A stretch of 15,412 nucleotides of DNA from Methanobrevibacter sp. (GCA_030539985.1 JAUNXD010000018.1:1-15412), one strand, 5' to 3'; counted from the first letter of the stretch, positions 6,505 through 14,735 are shown. The notes: generated by a model not told the origin, from the sequence alone. A program made the numbers and translations.

Positions 6505-7926
6505 ATGCACGGTGAAATGGAAGACAAATGTGGTATTGTTGGAATTCATTCCAAGGATGATTCCAAGGATGTCGCACCACTAGTTTATTATTGTTTGTAT
6601 GCTTTACAGCACAGAGGTCAGGAATCAGCAGGAATTGCTTCTTTTAATCATGAACAGGGTTTAAAACATTACTATGGAATGGGTTTAATAACCAGTGTGT
6701 TCACTGATTCTGAAATTAAAAATCTGGAAGGTAGTATGGCTATAGGTCATGTGAGATATTCAACTACCGGACAGTCAAAAATAGAGAATTCACAGCCTTT
6801 CGTAATTGATTTTGGTGACAGTTTTATTGCAATGGCTCATAATGGGGACATTGTCAACTCTGGTGAATTGAGAAAGGAACTCGTTGATGAAGGATTCTTT
6901 TTCAGGTCAGATTCCGATTCCGAAGTAATCTGTTACATGCTCAAAAAGGAGCATTACGACAACAAAAAAGGTGTTATAGAATCTATTGAAGCGGTCTGTA
7001 AAAGACTTGTAGGGTCATATGCATTGACAATTCTGATTGACGGTGAATTGTATGGTGTAAGGGATCCTATGGGAATAAAACCTCTTGCAGTTGCAAAAAG
7101 GGATGATAAATTTATTCTTGCTTCCGAAACTGTTGCTTTTGATGTGATTAATGCCGAATATGTCAGAGATATTGTGCCTGGAGAGGTTGTTTACTTTAAA
7201 AATGATGAAATTAACTCCCACATGTTGGAAATTGCAGGTAACTGCAAGCTTTCACACTGCATGTTTGAATACGTTTATTTTGCAAGGCCAGACAGTACAA
7301 TTGACGGAATCAACGTTTATGAAACCAGAATGAATATTGGCCGTCAGCTCCATGAATTATATCCAATTGATGCTGATGTTGTTATTCCAGTACCTGATTC
7401 ATCAATTCCGGCTGCCATCGGATATTCCAGAGCTTCCGGAATCCCTTATGGTGAAGGACTGATTAAAAACAGGTATGTTGGAAGGACATTTATTATGCCA
7501 ACCCAGGAAGAAAGAGAACTTGCAGTAAGACTTAAGTTAAATCCTATTAAGGAAGCCATTAAAGGCAAAAAGATTATTTTAATAGATGACAGTATTGTTC
7601 GCGGAACCACTTCCAAACAACTGCTTGATTTGGTCAAGGAGGCTGAACCTGCAGAAATACACTTTTTGGTAGGTTGTCCACCGGTCATTGCTCCTTGTTA
7701 TTATGGTGTGGCAATGGCAACCAAAAAGGAATTGATTGCCGCCAATTACTCAATCGAAGAGATTCAAAAACAGCTTGACATCGATTCTTTAGGCTACATT
7801 ACTCTTCCTGCTTTGGTAAAAGCTATAGGAATGCCTGAAGAGAACCTGTGTCTGGGTTGTCTAAATGAGGATTATCCTACTGAAATTCCTGAAGGACTTG
7901 AAGCTGAAACCTACTATAAGCCTTAG
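6505..7926 (+). CDS. purF: Amidophosphoribosyltransferase (first step of purine synthesis)
   Basis: Transfers the amide nitrogen of glutamine to PRPP to give 5-phosphoribosylamine, the committed step of purine synthesis. The N-terminal glutaminase domain begins CGIVGI at Cys9, the catalytic residue, after an 8-residue leader that must be cut off as in Bacillus-type PurF. RHRGQESAG-like and HNGDI motifs follow. The C-terminal phosphoribosyltransferase domain has the PRPP loop IILIDDSIVRGTT (D361/D362). Cysteines C252, C391, C449 and C452 match the [4Fe-4S] ligand pattern of Bacillus PurF, so this is the iron-sulfur type. Length (473 residues) is normal. The ATG at 6505 has GGGAG at good spacing; the internal ATG at 6517 lacks it. 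It heads a five-gene run. Confidence 0.95.
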   Translation: MHGEMEDKCGIVGIHSKDDSKDVAPLVYYCLYALQHRGQESAGIASFNHEQGLKHYYGMGLITSVFTDSEIKNLEGSMAIGHVRYSTTGQSKIENSQPFVIDFGDSFIAMAHNGDIVNSGELRKELVDEGFFFRSDSDSEVICYMLKKEHYDNKKGVIESIEAVCKRLVGSYALTILIDGELYGVRDPMGIKPLAVAKRDDKFILASETVAFDVINAEYVRDIVPGEVVYFKNDEINSHMLEIAGNCKLSHCMFEYVYFARPDSTIDGINVYETRMNIGRQLHELYPIDADVVIPVPDSSIPAAIGYSRASGIPYGEGLIKNRYVGRTFIMPTQEERELAVRLKLNPIKEAIKGKKIILIDDSIVRGTTSKQLLDLVKEAEPAEIHFLVGCPPVIAPCYYGVAMATKKELIAANYSIEEIQKQLDIDSLGYITLPALVKAIGMPEENLCLGCLNEDYPTEIPEGLEAETYYKP

Positions 7927-9180
7927 ATGACTATGGTTGAATTATTAGCTCCTGCAGGAAATTTCATTTCACTGCGTGCCGTTTTGGAAAATGGTGCCGA
8001 TGCAGTTTACTTTGGCCTTGATAATTTCAATATGAGGGCCAATGCCAAAAACTTTTCTTTGGATGATTTGAGTGAAGTTTCACAGATTGCATCCGAGTAC
8101 GGAGCCAAAACCTACCTTGGTACTAATATCATTTTAAATGAGAATCTGGCGTCCCGGCTTGAGTCCAATTTGGAGACAATCTCATCATCACAAATCGACG
8201 GTTTGATTTTATCCGATATCGGCCTGATTGAGTCAACCGTTTCGCATGGTCTTGAAGCGCATATAAGCGTTCAGGAAAACGTTACTAATTCTTATACTTT
8301 AAAAACCCTTAAGAAACTGGGGGCTAAAAGGGCAATCCTTTCAAGGGAGCTGTCCTTAAGGGAGGTAACTGAGATTACCGAAAAATCCCCAATCGAGACT
8401 GAAATTTTCATTCACGGTGCAATCTGCATGGCAATTTCAGGGCGCTGCTTTTTAAGCTATGGATTATATGGAAGAAGCGCCAACTGTGGTGACTGCCTGC
8501 AGCCATGCCGCAAGAACTGGACATTGACCTATGAGGAAGGCGAAGACAATGTCATAAACTTCTCCGATGTCGAGGATGAAAGGTTTGTGATAACTGGAAG
8601 TGATGACGGAAGCTACAGAACCAATTTCTTTTCACCTAAGGACATGTGCATGATTGAATACATTCCCGAGCTGATTGAAAGCGGCGTTGCATCATTTAAA
8701 ATTGAAGGAAGGGCAAGAAGTCCGGATTATGGTGCCATGGTTACCGGAATTTATCGTGAAGCCATTGATTCCTATCAAAGCGATTCTCTTAACTATGAGG
8801 TTAAGAACGAATGGATGGAGGAGCTCACAAGCGTTTTCAATCGTGGATTTGACACCAATTTTTACTTCAACACTCCCTTCGAGACAAGCGAGGACAATCA
8901 GTCAAAATATGTCAAAAGGGACATCGGTCAGGTTGTCAATTATTACAGTAGAGTTAAGGCGGCCGAACTCAGAATATGGGATGACTTGAAAATAGGGGAT
9001 AAGATTATAATTCAGGGCAGGACTACAGGTTCGATAACCCATACTATTGATTCCATGCAGATTGAAGGGGAACCGGTCAGTTCAGCTGAAAAGGGAGTTA
9101 ATGTTGCAGTTGCAATGCCTGAAAAGGTTCGTGAAAATGATTTTGTTTACAAACTAGTTGAGAGGAATGTTGATGATTAA
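7927..9180 (+). CDS. U32 family protein (putative peptidase / RNA hydroxylation type)
   Basis: A 417-residue U32 protein. The start VELLAPAGNFISLRAVLENGADAVYFG, split here by family habit into LLAPAG and GADAVYFG, is typical. The family signature E-x-F-x2-G-A-x-C-x4-G-x-C-x-x-S is fully matched at residues 159-177 (C167, C174), followed by C187, C190 and C194, the cysteines thought to hold an iron-sulfur cluster. Although named peptidases, the better known bacterial members act in tRNA or rRNA hydroxylation and in oxygen-independent ubiquinone hydroxylation. The substrate here is unknown. The ATG at 7927 directly follows the purF stop; an ATG at 7933 is an alternative. The 3' end overlaps cfbC by 8 bases, implying coupled translation. 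Confidence 0.85.
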   Translation: MTMVELLAPAGNFISLRAVLENGADAVYFGLDNFNMRANAKNFSLDDLSEVSQIASEYGAKTYLGTNIILNENLASRLESNLETISSSQIDGLILSDIGLIESTVSHGLEAHISVQENVTNSYTLKTLKKLGAKRAILSRELSLREVTEITEKSPIETEIFIHGAICMAISGRCFLSYGLYGRSANCGDCLQPCRKNWTLTYEEGEDNVINFSDVEDERFVITGSDDGSYRTNFFSPKDMCMIEYIPELIESGVASFKIEGRARSPDYGAMVTGIYREAIDSYQSDSLNYEVKNEWMEELTSVFNRGFDTNFYFNTPFETSEDNQSKYVKRDIGQVVNYYSRVKAAELRIWDDLKIGDKIIIQGRTTGSITHTIDSMQIEGEPVSSAEKGVNVAVAMPEKVRENDFVYKLVERNVDD

Positions 9181-9964
9181 AAAGATTGCTATTTATGGAA
9201 AGGGAGGAATAGGAAAAAGTACTACAGTGGCAAATCTGTCTGCTGTTTGGGCCAGTGAGGATTTGAACTGTCTTGTAATAGGCTGCGACCCGAAGGCGGA
9301 CACTACACGTACATTATACGGCAAAAGAATACCTACTGTGGTTCATACATTGAAGGATAACAGGGCTCCTGAAAAGGATGATCTGGTCTTTACAGGTTTT
9401 AAGGGAATTCAGTGCGTTGAAAGCGGTGGTCCAGAGCCTGGTGTCGGATGTGCAGGACGTGGAGTTATTGTAGCAATGAAAAGACTTGAAAAACTCGACA
9501 TTTTTGATGATGTTGATGTTGTCGTATATGACGTATTGGGTGATGTTGTCTGCGGTGGATTTTCAGTGCCTTTGCGTGAAAAGTATGCTGATGAAGTGCT
9601 TATTATAACATCAGGTGAATACATGTCACTTTATGCTGCAAACAATATTGTTCGTGGTGTCAAAAAGCTCAAGGGAAATTTAAGCGGCATCGTGTGCAAC
9701 TGCAGAAATGTCGATAATGAGGAGCAGATTGTCAATGACTTTGCAGAAAAGATAGGCACACATGTTATTGGTACTATCCATAGAAGCAATTTGATTCAGG
9801 AAGCTGAACTAGATGCAAAAACCGTGGTAGAAAAATACCCTGATAGCACTGAAGCACAAGAATACTCGATCCTTGCTTCAAGCATTATGGGTAATGAAAA
9901 TGTGTCAACTCCAGAACCTATGAGTGATGAGGAATTCGAGGAATTCTTCAAATCATACATGTAG
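9173..9964 (+). CDS. cfbC: Ni-sirohydrochlorin a,c-diamide reductive cyclase, ATP-dependent reductase subunit
   Basis: A NifH-like iron protein of 263 residues. It holds the deviant Walker A GKGGIGKST at 9-17 and the two cysteines that bridge a [4Fe-4S] cluster between subunits of the homodimer (C93 in GCAGRG, C127 in VVCGG). In methanogens this branch (CfbC) passes electrons to CfbD in the reductive cyclisation that makes coenzyme F430, the nickel cofactor of methyl-coenzyme M reductase. The sequence does not look like true nitrogenase NifH, and no nifDK genes are near. I chose the ATG at 9173, which has GAGAGGA 6 bases upstream and gives the usual short N-terminus MIKKIAIYG; a TTG at 9158 and an ATG at 9167 are less likely. 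The start lies inside the U32 gene. It shares the window with atwA, which acts on the F430 enzyme. Confidence 0.88.
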   Translation: MIKKIAIYGKGGIGKSTTVANLSAVWASEDLNCLVIGCDPKADTTRTLYGKRIPTVVHTLKDNRAPEKDDLVFTGFKGIQCVESGGPEPGVGCAGRGVIVAMKRLEKLDIFDDVDVVVYDVLGDVVCGGFSVPLREKYADEVLIITSGEYMSLYAANNIVRGVKKLKGNLSGIVCNCRNVDNEEQIVNDFAEKIGTHVIGTIHRSNLIQEAELDAKTVVEKYPDSTEAQEYSILASSIMGNENVSTPEPMSDEEFEEFFKSYM

Positions 9965-9966
9965 AA

Positions 9967-10455
9967 ATGTACTTCTCAACCAATTATTCCTCACCAATCG
10001 GCCAAATGCTTATTGCAAGTGACGGTGAAGCCATAACTGGCCTATGGTTTTACGCTCAAAAACATTTCAAATCAACAATTGATGATGAAATTGTTAAAAA
10101 AGATGATTTAAGTATTTTCAGGAATGTCAGGCAATGGCTTGATGACTATTTTAACGGATTGAATCCAAAAATCAATTTCAAAATCAAACCGGCAGGAACC
10201 GACTTCAGGATTAAGGTATGGAAAATACTTACAGAGATTCCCTATGGCCAAACAATGACTTACGGTGAAATCGCATCTAGAATATCGCCGACAATGTCTG
10301 CCCAGGCCGTAGGCGGTGCTGTGGGACACAATCCGATAGCTATCATAATACCCTGCCACAGGGTGATGGGAGTCAACGGAAAACTTACAGGATATGCTGG
10401 CGGACTGGACAAAAAGATTGAATTACTGAAATTAGAAAGGATAACATGGATTTAG
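9967..10455 (+). CDS. ogt: Methylated-DNA-[protein]-cysteine S-methyltransferase
   Basis: A 162-residue suicide repair protein that moves the methyl group from O6-methylguanine in DNA to its own cysteine. The acceptor is C130 in PCHRV, within NPIAIIIPCHRVMG. The helix-turn-helix part is upstream (IPYGQTMTYGEIASRI), and the tail GKLTGYAGGLDKKIELLKLE is standard for Ogt/AdaB. The N-terminal domain is shorter and less conserved, as usual. The ATG lies 2 bases after the cfbC stop with no clear Shine-Dalgarno, so translation probably depends on ribosomes finishing cfbC. Its last 10 bases overlap the next gene. Confidence 0.9.
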   Translation: MYFSTNYSSPIGQMLIASDGEAITGLWFYAQKHFKSTIDDEIVKKDDLSIFRNVRQWLDDYFNGLNPKINFKIKPAGTDFRIKVWKILTEIPYGQTMTYGEIASRISPTMSAQAVGGAVGHNPIAIIIPCHRVMGVNGKLTGYAGGLDKKIELLKLERITWI

Positions 10456-10958
10456 CGATAAATATAATAATAGGCAATATCATATCCTTGATAGCCGGAA
10501 TCTTCATTATTCTGAGCATGTGGGTCAATGATGAAAAGCAGGCCTACAGATACCAGTTCTGGAATGCATTCATATTAATGATTTCCTCTGTATTCTTTTT
10601 TTCATGGACAGGAGTAACCACGATGGCCATTGCCGCTTCAAGAAACGCAATGGTTTACAGGGATAAGCTGACATTTAAATGGACAGTATTTTTCATAATT
10701 ATCTCAATTGTTTTGGGTCTGCTTGTAAACACCATGGGCTTTGTTGGAATCCTTCCGATAATCGCAATAGTTCAGATTACCCTGTGCAATTACTATTTAA
10801 AGTCAATAAAGACAATCAAGACAAGCTTTATCGTAAACAGCGCAATTTACATAATCTACTTTCTGGCAATCCTTGACATATCATCAGCAACCATCGAAAG
10901 CGTAACCGCACTCATTGGCCTGGTTTCACTGGCAAGATTAATAATGTCTGAAAAATGA
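10446..10958 (+). CDS. YgjV-like integral membrane protein
   Basis: A 170-residue protein with about five to six membrane helices (around 5-23, 38-58, 78-97, 98-116 and 126-168) and short loops. The loop AIAASRNAMVYRDKL after the second helix (roughly residues 60-74), with Ser-Arg-Asn then Arg, resembles the YgjV family of small inner membrane proteins, whose function is unknown. The ATG overlaps the end of ogt by 10 bases and has AAAGGAT 4 bases upstream, so it belongs to the purF run and is its last gene. It converges with the hydrolase gene with a single base between stop codons. I am sure it is a membrane protein and less sure of the family name. Confidence 0.75.
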   Translation: MDLAINIIIGNIISLIAGIFIILSMWVNDEKQAYRYQFWNAFILMISSVFFFSWTGVTTMAIAASRNAMVYRDKLTFKWTVFFIIISIVLGLLVNTMGFVGILPIIAIVQITLCNYYLKSIKTIKTSFIVNSAIYIIYFLAILDISSATIESVTALIGLVSLARLIMSEK

Positions 10959-10959
10959 A

Positions 10960-11664
10960 TCAGTTCAATGCATCAACAAATTCGACAATATTATCGACGC
11001 ATTGGTTTTGCTGGTCTTGAGGTGAGATTTCAGCTTTCATGTCTCCCGGCTGTTCGCCGTAATTTCCGAACTGCGCATGGTTGCCTCCTTCAATGACAAA
11101 TTCGGTCAAATTACCCATAAGCGCCTTGGATTCATTATATTTTTCCATATTCAAAACGCCATCAAGAGATCCGTAAACCGAAAGGACAGGCTTGTCAATC
11201 TTTTCGGTTGAATATCCGGACAAAAGCACTATTCCATCAGCCTTTCCGGTATTGTTCAGATATGAACTTGCAGTGACCGCTCCAAGGGAATGGCCTGAGA
11301 GGACATAATGTGTATAGTTTGTTGAATCTATTATGGAATCCGCCTCATCTGCACCGAAAAACGCAAAGTTTAAAGGCATTTCAAGAAGATAGCAGTCAAC
11401 GCCCCTTGAAGCCAGTTCTGTAAACATAGGCAGATAGGAGGTGTACTCAACTTTGGCTCCCGGATAGAAAATCAGTGCAGTGTCATTGCCGTATCCGTCC
11501 AAAAACACTCCGTTATCCACTTTAGAAACATTGACGTCAGAGGTTCCGTTCAGATATTTGTTTGCGGTTTCATCTGCATGATTATAGTCTAAAAAATAGT
11601 ATGCAACTGAAGCTAACAGGGCAATAATGACTATAATTATTGCAATCTTCACTTTTCTGTTCAT
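10960..11664 (-). CDS. Membrane-anchored alpha/beta hydrolase
   Basis: A 234-residue protein. Residues 7-25 are a strongly hydrophobic helix after a basic start (MNRKVK), so it is either a signal anchor or an uncleaved signal, placing the enzyme outside the membrane. Several Asn-x-Ser/Thr sequons near the N-terminus fit an exported protein. The alpha/beta hydrolase triad is visible: nucleophile S126 in SGHSLG, acid D168 in YGSLDGV and base H196 in GGNHAQFG. The oxyanion region is in ALIFYPGAKVE. It resembles the Abhydrolase_5 or dienelactone hydrolase-like group of esterases; the substrate is unknown. It is the only large minus-strand gene here, divergent from the first LicD gene. Upstream of its ATG the ribosome site is weak. 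Confidence 0.82.
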   Translation of the reverse strand: MNRKVKIAIIIVIIALLASVAYYFLDYNHADETANKYLNGTSDVNVSKVDNGVFLDGYGNDTALIFYPGAKVEYTSYLPMFTELASRGVDCYLLEMPLNFAFFGADEADSIIDSTNYTHYVLSGHSLGAVTASSYLNNTGKADGIVLLSGYSTEKIDKPVLSVYGSLDGVLNMEKYNESKALMGNLTEFVIEGGNHAQFGNYGEQPGDMKAEISPQDQQNQCVDNIVEFVDALN

Positions 11665-11732
11665 ATTAATACTTTGCCATCTTTTAAATTTAAATATTTC
11701 CTGCGATAAATGATTATATATTGGTGTAGAAA
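11665..11732. promoter_or_regulatory. Shared divergent promoter region, hydrolase and LicD genes
   Basis: This 68-base gap holds the AT-rich block tttaaatttaaatattt at about 11683-11699. It is nearly self-complementary and can serve as a TATA box in both directions: about 34-48 bases before the LicD ATG at 11733 and about 20-35 before the hydrolase ATG at 11664. GGTG at 11723-11726 is the ribosome site of the first LicD gene. The call rests on sequence pattern only. Confidence 0.4.
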
Positions 11733-12449
11733 ATGTTTTTTGACAAATCTAAAAATGAAGTGAACAAGGATGAGCTGATTTGCCGGACAGACTTTGAAAA
11801 GCTCCAAACTCTCGCAAAGGTTCATCAGGATTATCTTAACAATATTTTCGTATACTACAGATTAAAGCCAACTCCATTTTTGGAAAGTTTCCATGATTTG
11901 TCCTATGAAATTTTGAGATTATTCGATAATGTCTGCAGAAAACATGATCTTGCCTACTGGCTTGACTATGGGACCCTGCTTGGCAGTTTGAGGCATGAAG
12001 ATTTCATTCCATGGGATGAAAGCATTGATGTTGGGATGGTGCAGTCCGATTATATGAAACTGGCTGACGTTTTTGAATCCGAAAAAGATTCTGACAATAT
12101 CGATTGCAGGATTAATGATGAATCATTTGTGATAACCTATGTTCTGCCTGAAATCAAAGATAAGGTTGCTGAGATAAACGTGAACTGTTATAGTGACGGT
12201 GAGCTTGAAGAAAAATCCGAAATTATATTTCCACTAAAGCAGGTGAAATTTGGAAAATATTATTTCTCCTCGCCCAATGACATCAACGAGTATCTGGATG
12301 ACATTTACGGCAAGAAGTATTCAAAGATTCCCAAAAAGCTTCAGAAATATGACCATCTCATGCATTTGAGAGGAATTGAAAATTGCGAAGAGCTTTTAGC
12401 CAAAGCCGCACAGGAAATTAAAAGGATCAATGATGCCCATGATATTTAA
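11733..12449 (+). CDS. LicD-family protein, short form with altered acidic motif (paralog 1)
   Basis: A 238-residue member of the LicD group of phospho-substituent transferases, which have a nucleotidyltransferase-like fold. It shares with the two next genes the block HxDYLNNIF, a helix ending in FDNVC and the core YWLDYGTLLGSLRHEDFIPW (residues 76-94). In active LicD proteins the core is followed by DDDxD; here it reads D95-E-S-I-D99, so two of the acidic residues are replaced. Compared with the third gene, about 75 residues are missing from the middle. The C-terminal block FSSPNDINEYLDDIYG is kept. The reading frame is clean, so this is an intact gene, perhaps of weakened or changed activity. 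The substrate in archaea is unknown. It opens a four-gene run. Confidence 0.8.
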   Translation: MFFDKSKNEVNKDELICRTDFEKLQTLAKVHQDYLNNIFVYYRLKPTPFLESFHDLSYEILRLFDNVCRKHDLAYWLDYGTLLGSLRHEDFIPWDESIDVGMVQSDYMKLADVFESEKDSDNIDCRINDESFVITYVLPEIKDKVAEINVNCYSDGELEEKSEIIFPLKQVKFGKYYFSSPNDINEYLDDIYGKKYSKIPKKLQKYDHLMHLRGIENCEELLAKAAQEIKRINDAHDI

Positions 12450-13140
12450 AAAGGATGAAATTGATGATTCAATGGATGATTATGTCTCCCGAAAGGAGTT
12501 CAACAAGCTTAAAAGAAGAATCAAATCTCATCAAAACTATCTGAATTTTATTAACACATTCTATGAACTGGAGCCGAAGCTATTCCTGAAGCAGCTGACC
12601 GGTCTGTCATATGAATTTATAAGATTTTTTGACAATGTCTGTCTTAAGAATGGCATTGAATACTGGATTGATTTGGAAACATTGCACTCAGCCGTACTTC
12701 ACGGCGAGCTGGTTCCCTGGAATGATGAAATGAGTGTGGCAATGGCTGAAAAGGATTATTTGAAATTAACTGAGGTTTTAAGCTCTGGAACTGATTTGGA
12801 AAATGTGTCTTTTGATGATGATGGCGATTGCCTTAAGGTTAAATTTAATTCATCAGCATTTGACGGGGATTTGATAAGTATAAATGTTTTGATGTATGAT
12901 TTGGATGGCTTAAAAGAGAATATGGTATTTCCACTTAAAAGAATTCCATTTGGGGAAAGTGATGTTTTTGCACCGAATGACAGTTACACTTATTTAAAAG
13001 AAGTTTTCACTGAATTCATGGCTTTTCCACCAAAAGTCCATGACCACGGCAGATTCAACAGGTATTTGAACCGACCGGACATTGTTGAGGCTTTAAAGAA
13101 CTGCAATTCAATGCTGGCCAGCATCAATGAGAAATTCTAG
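12439..13140 (+). CDS. LicD-like protein, probable pseudoenzyme (paralog 2)
   Basis: A 233-residue paralog of its neighbours. It aligns over the N-terminal HQNYLNF block, FDNVC and YWIDLETLHSAVLHGELVPW (75-94), but the key motifs are lost: GTLLG has become ETLHS, and DDDxD has become N95-D-E-M-S99. The middle segment of about 75 residues found in the third gene is also absent. The C-terminal PNDSYTYLKEVF and the HGRFNRYLNRPD tail remain. The frame is open with no stops, so the gene seems maintained as a non-catalytic partner and is not decaying openly. There are three in-frame ATGs at 12430, 12433 and 12439, with AGGAT at 12423-12427. I chose the last by alignment with the paralogs, though spacing would favour 12433. 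It overlaps paralog 1 by about 11 bases. Confidence 0.75.
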   Translation: MIFKKDEIDDSMDDYVSRKEFNKLKRRIKSHQNYLNFINTFYELEPKLFLKQLTGLSYEFIRFFDNVCLKNGIEYWIDLETLHSAVLHGELVPWNDEMSVAMAEKDYLKLTEVLSSGTDLENVSFDDDGDCLKVKFNSSAFDGDLISINVLMYDLDGLKENMVFPLKRIPFGESDVFAPNDSYTYLKEVFTEFMAFPPKVHDHGRFNRYLNRPDIVEALKNCNSMLASINEKF

Positions 13141-13149
13141 GTGATTTTA

Positions 13150-14085
13150 ATGTTTGACAGATTTAAAAGAAAGTCCAAAACCCAGGATTATCCGACAAAG
13201 GATGAATTGAGGCAGCTGGAAGATAAGATTAACAATCATCATGATTATCTAAATAACATTTTTGTATTCCATGAACTGGAAATGTCACCTTACCTGAAGC
13301 TGATGAGAACAATTTCCTATGAGCTTTTAAAGTTTTTTGACAGTGTATGCGCAAAGCATGACATTGAATACTGGCTTGATTTCGGAACACTTCTTGGCGC
13401 CGCAAGGCATGGCGGCCTAATCCCATGGGACGATGATCTGGATGTTGGAATGCTGAGGGAGGACTATTACCGCTTCCTTGAAATATTTCCCGAAGAGCTT
13501 GAGAAATGCGATTTGAAATATGTAGTTGCGACATTTAAAAAGGCAGATTGGGACAGGGATTCGCCGAGATGGTATCAAATCAACTGCAAGCATCCCGAAT
13601 ACACCGGCAAGTTTGTCGGAATCGACGTATTTCCATATGACTACATCACAGATTTCGATGACGGATACATTGACAGGTTTCATGACAGGATCCGTCCGGA
13701 TTTCTGCAATGCAAGGCTTGAAGGCATCGGCCTGAAGGAAGCCATCGATTCAACATGCGGACCGCTCAACCTCAGCTTGAAAAAACAGGACCATTTCATC
13801 GGAGGCGTTGACGGAGGCAGGTTTAAATATACATCAATTTTCAAGATTCTAAAAACAAGTGACCTTCATCCTTTTGGAAAAATCAGATTCGGAGATTATG
13901 AGTTTTCAGCGCCGAACAACGTCAACAATTACCTTGTTGAGATTTATGGCAATGATTATATGAGGGTTGGAAGAACCATCAAGGCTCACGGACGCCTGAA
14001 CAGGTATTTGAAGTATAAAAATATTATGGAAACCCTGGGTGAAGCAAAAGATGAACTGATCAATTTAAATGAGAATTCCAGGTGA
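13150..14085 (+). CDS. LicD-family phosphotransferase, full length (paralog 3)
   Basis: A 311-residue LicD protein with the full set of family motifs: YWLDFGTLLGAARHGGLIPW at 74-93, the acidic D94-D95-D96-L-D98 that should bind the metal and activated substrate, a GKFVGIDVFPYDY stretch, and the C-terminal PNNVNNYLVEIYG. Known bacterial LicD proteins attach phosphorylcholine from CDP-choline to teichoic acid or lipopolysaccharide, and eukaryotic relatives (fukutin, FKRP) transfer ribitol phosphate. Which group is used here cannot be read from sequence. The start is the ATG at 13150, preceded by TAGGTGAT, which holds the stop codon of paralog 2; the GTG at 13141 is part of that ribosome site. 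It is cytoplasmic, with no signal or membrane segment. Confidence 0.88.
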   Translation: MFDRFKRKSKTQDYPTKDELRQLEDKINNHHDYLNNIFVFHELEMSPYLKLMRTISYELLKFFDSVCAKHDIEYWLDFGTLLGAARHGGLIPWDDDLDVGMLREDYYRFLEIFPEELEKCDLKYVVATFKKADWDRDSPRWYQINCKHPEYTGKFVGIDVFPYDYITDFDDGYIDRFHDRIRPDFCNARLEGIGLKEAIDSTCGPLNLSLKKQDHFIGGVDGGRFKYTSIFKILKTSDLHPFGKIRFGDYEFSAPNNVNNYLVEIYGNDYMRVGRTIKAHGRLNRYLKYKNIMETLGEAKDELINLNENSR

Positions 14086-14089
14086 TGAC

Positions 14090-14734
14090 ATGAAGAAACT
14101 GGCTATTTTTGACTTTGACGGAACACTGTTCGATTCAGTTGAAGATGTGATAATCTCATTCAACAAGGCCTTGACAATCCATGATTTTCCCACATTGACA
14201 CGTGAAGAGCTCATTCCATGTTTGGGCGGTGACATTGATGATATTGTCGGCAAGGTTCTGGGCAAAAACAACAATCCGCAAAATCTGGAAATGCTAAAGG
14301 AAACCTATTTGAACATATATAACTCATCCGAAAAGGAAAAGACAATTCCATTTTCATTCAGCAGGGGTCTCCTTCTGGAGCTTTCAGAGAAGGGAGTGCT
14401 TTTGGCGATCAACTCCAACAGGCTAAACTACTCCCTCAGAGGTTTTATCGCGAAATATTTTTCCGACATTGATTTTGTTTGCGTTGAAGGCCATGACCTT
14501 GACTATCCCTCCAAGCCGGACCCCTACTGGGCAAATAAGATTATGGAAAAGGCAGGAGTTTTGCCAGATGAGGCAATCTACATTGGCGACTCCTCAACAG
14601 ACATTCAAACTGCAAAAAATGCCGGTATTGACTGTCTGATAGTCAGATGGGGTTACGGAAGCCAAAATGACTTTGAAGATGATTATATTCTGGATTGTGT
14701 TGAAAGTCCGTCTGAAATTGTCAAATATTTTTAA
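14090..14734 (+). CDS. HAD-superfamily phosphatase (phosphoglycolate phosphatase-like)
   Basis: A 214-residue HAD hydrolase with all four motifs: I, D8-x-D10-G-T in FDFDGTLFDS; II, S109 in INSNR; III, K142 in SKPDPYW; IV, GDSSTD with D167 and D171. An alpha-helical cap sits between motifs I and II (roughly 16-85), as in phosphoglycolate phosphatase and beta-phosphoglucomutase relatives. The real substrate is unknown. The ATG at 14090 has GGTGATGAC directly before it, and that site contains the stop codon of LicD paralog 3; a longer start at 14069 would ignore it. Co-translation with the LicD genes suggests that it dephosphorylates an intermediate or by-product in the same pathway, which is inference. 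Confidence 0.85.
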   Translation: MKKLAIFDFDGTLFDSVEDVIISFNKALTIHDFPTLTREELIPCLGGDIDDIVGKVLGKNNNPQNLEMLKETYLNIYNSSEKEKTIPFSFSRGLLLELSEKGVLLAINSNRLNYSLRGFIAKYFSDIDFVCVEGHDLDYPSKPDPYWANKIMEKAGVLPDEAIYIGDSSTDIQTAKNAGIDCLIVRWGYGSQNDFEDDYILDCVESPSEIVKYF

Positions 14735-14735
14735 A

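Noticed and set aside
9173..9964. Nitrogenase iron protein NifH
   Set aside because: Walker A and the cluster cysteines are shared by the whole family. The sequence around them and the lack of nifDK nearby fit CfbC better.
12439..13140. Annotating the second LicD gene as a pseudogene
   Set aside because: Key residues are lost, but there is no frameshift or stop, the ends match the paralogs and it is coupled on both sides. A maintained pseudoenzyme is the better reading.
13229..13683. Minus-strand reading frames of 88-101 codons
   Set aside because: They are antisense to the best preserved LicD gene and show no protein-like composition.
14069..14089. Longer start of the HAD phosphatase at 14069
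   Set aside because: It would ignore the strong GGTGAT site just before 14090 and add seven residues before the first strand that the family does not need.
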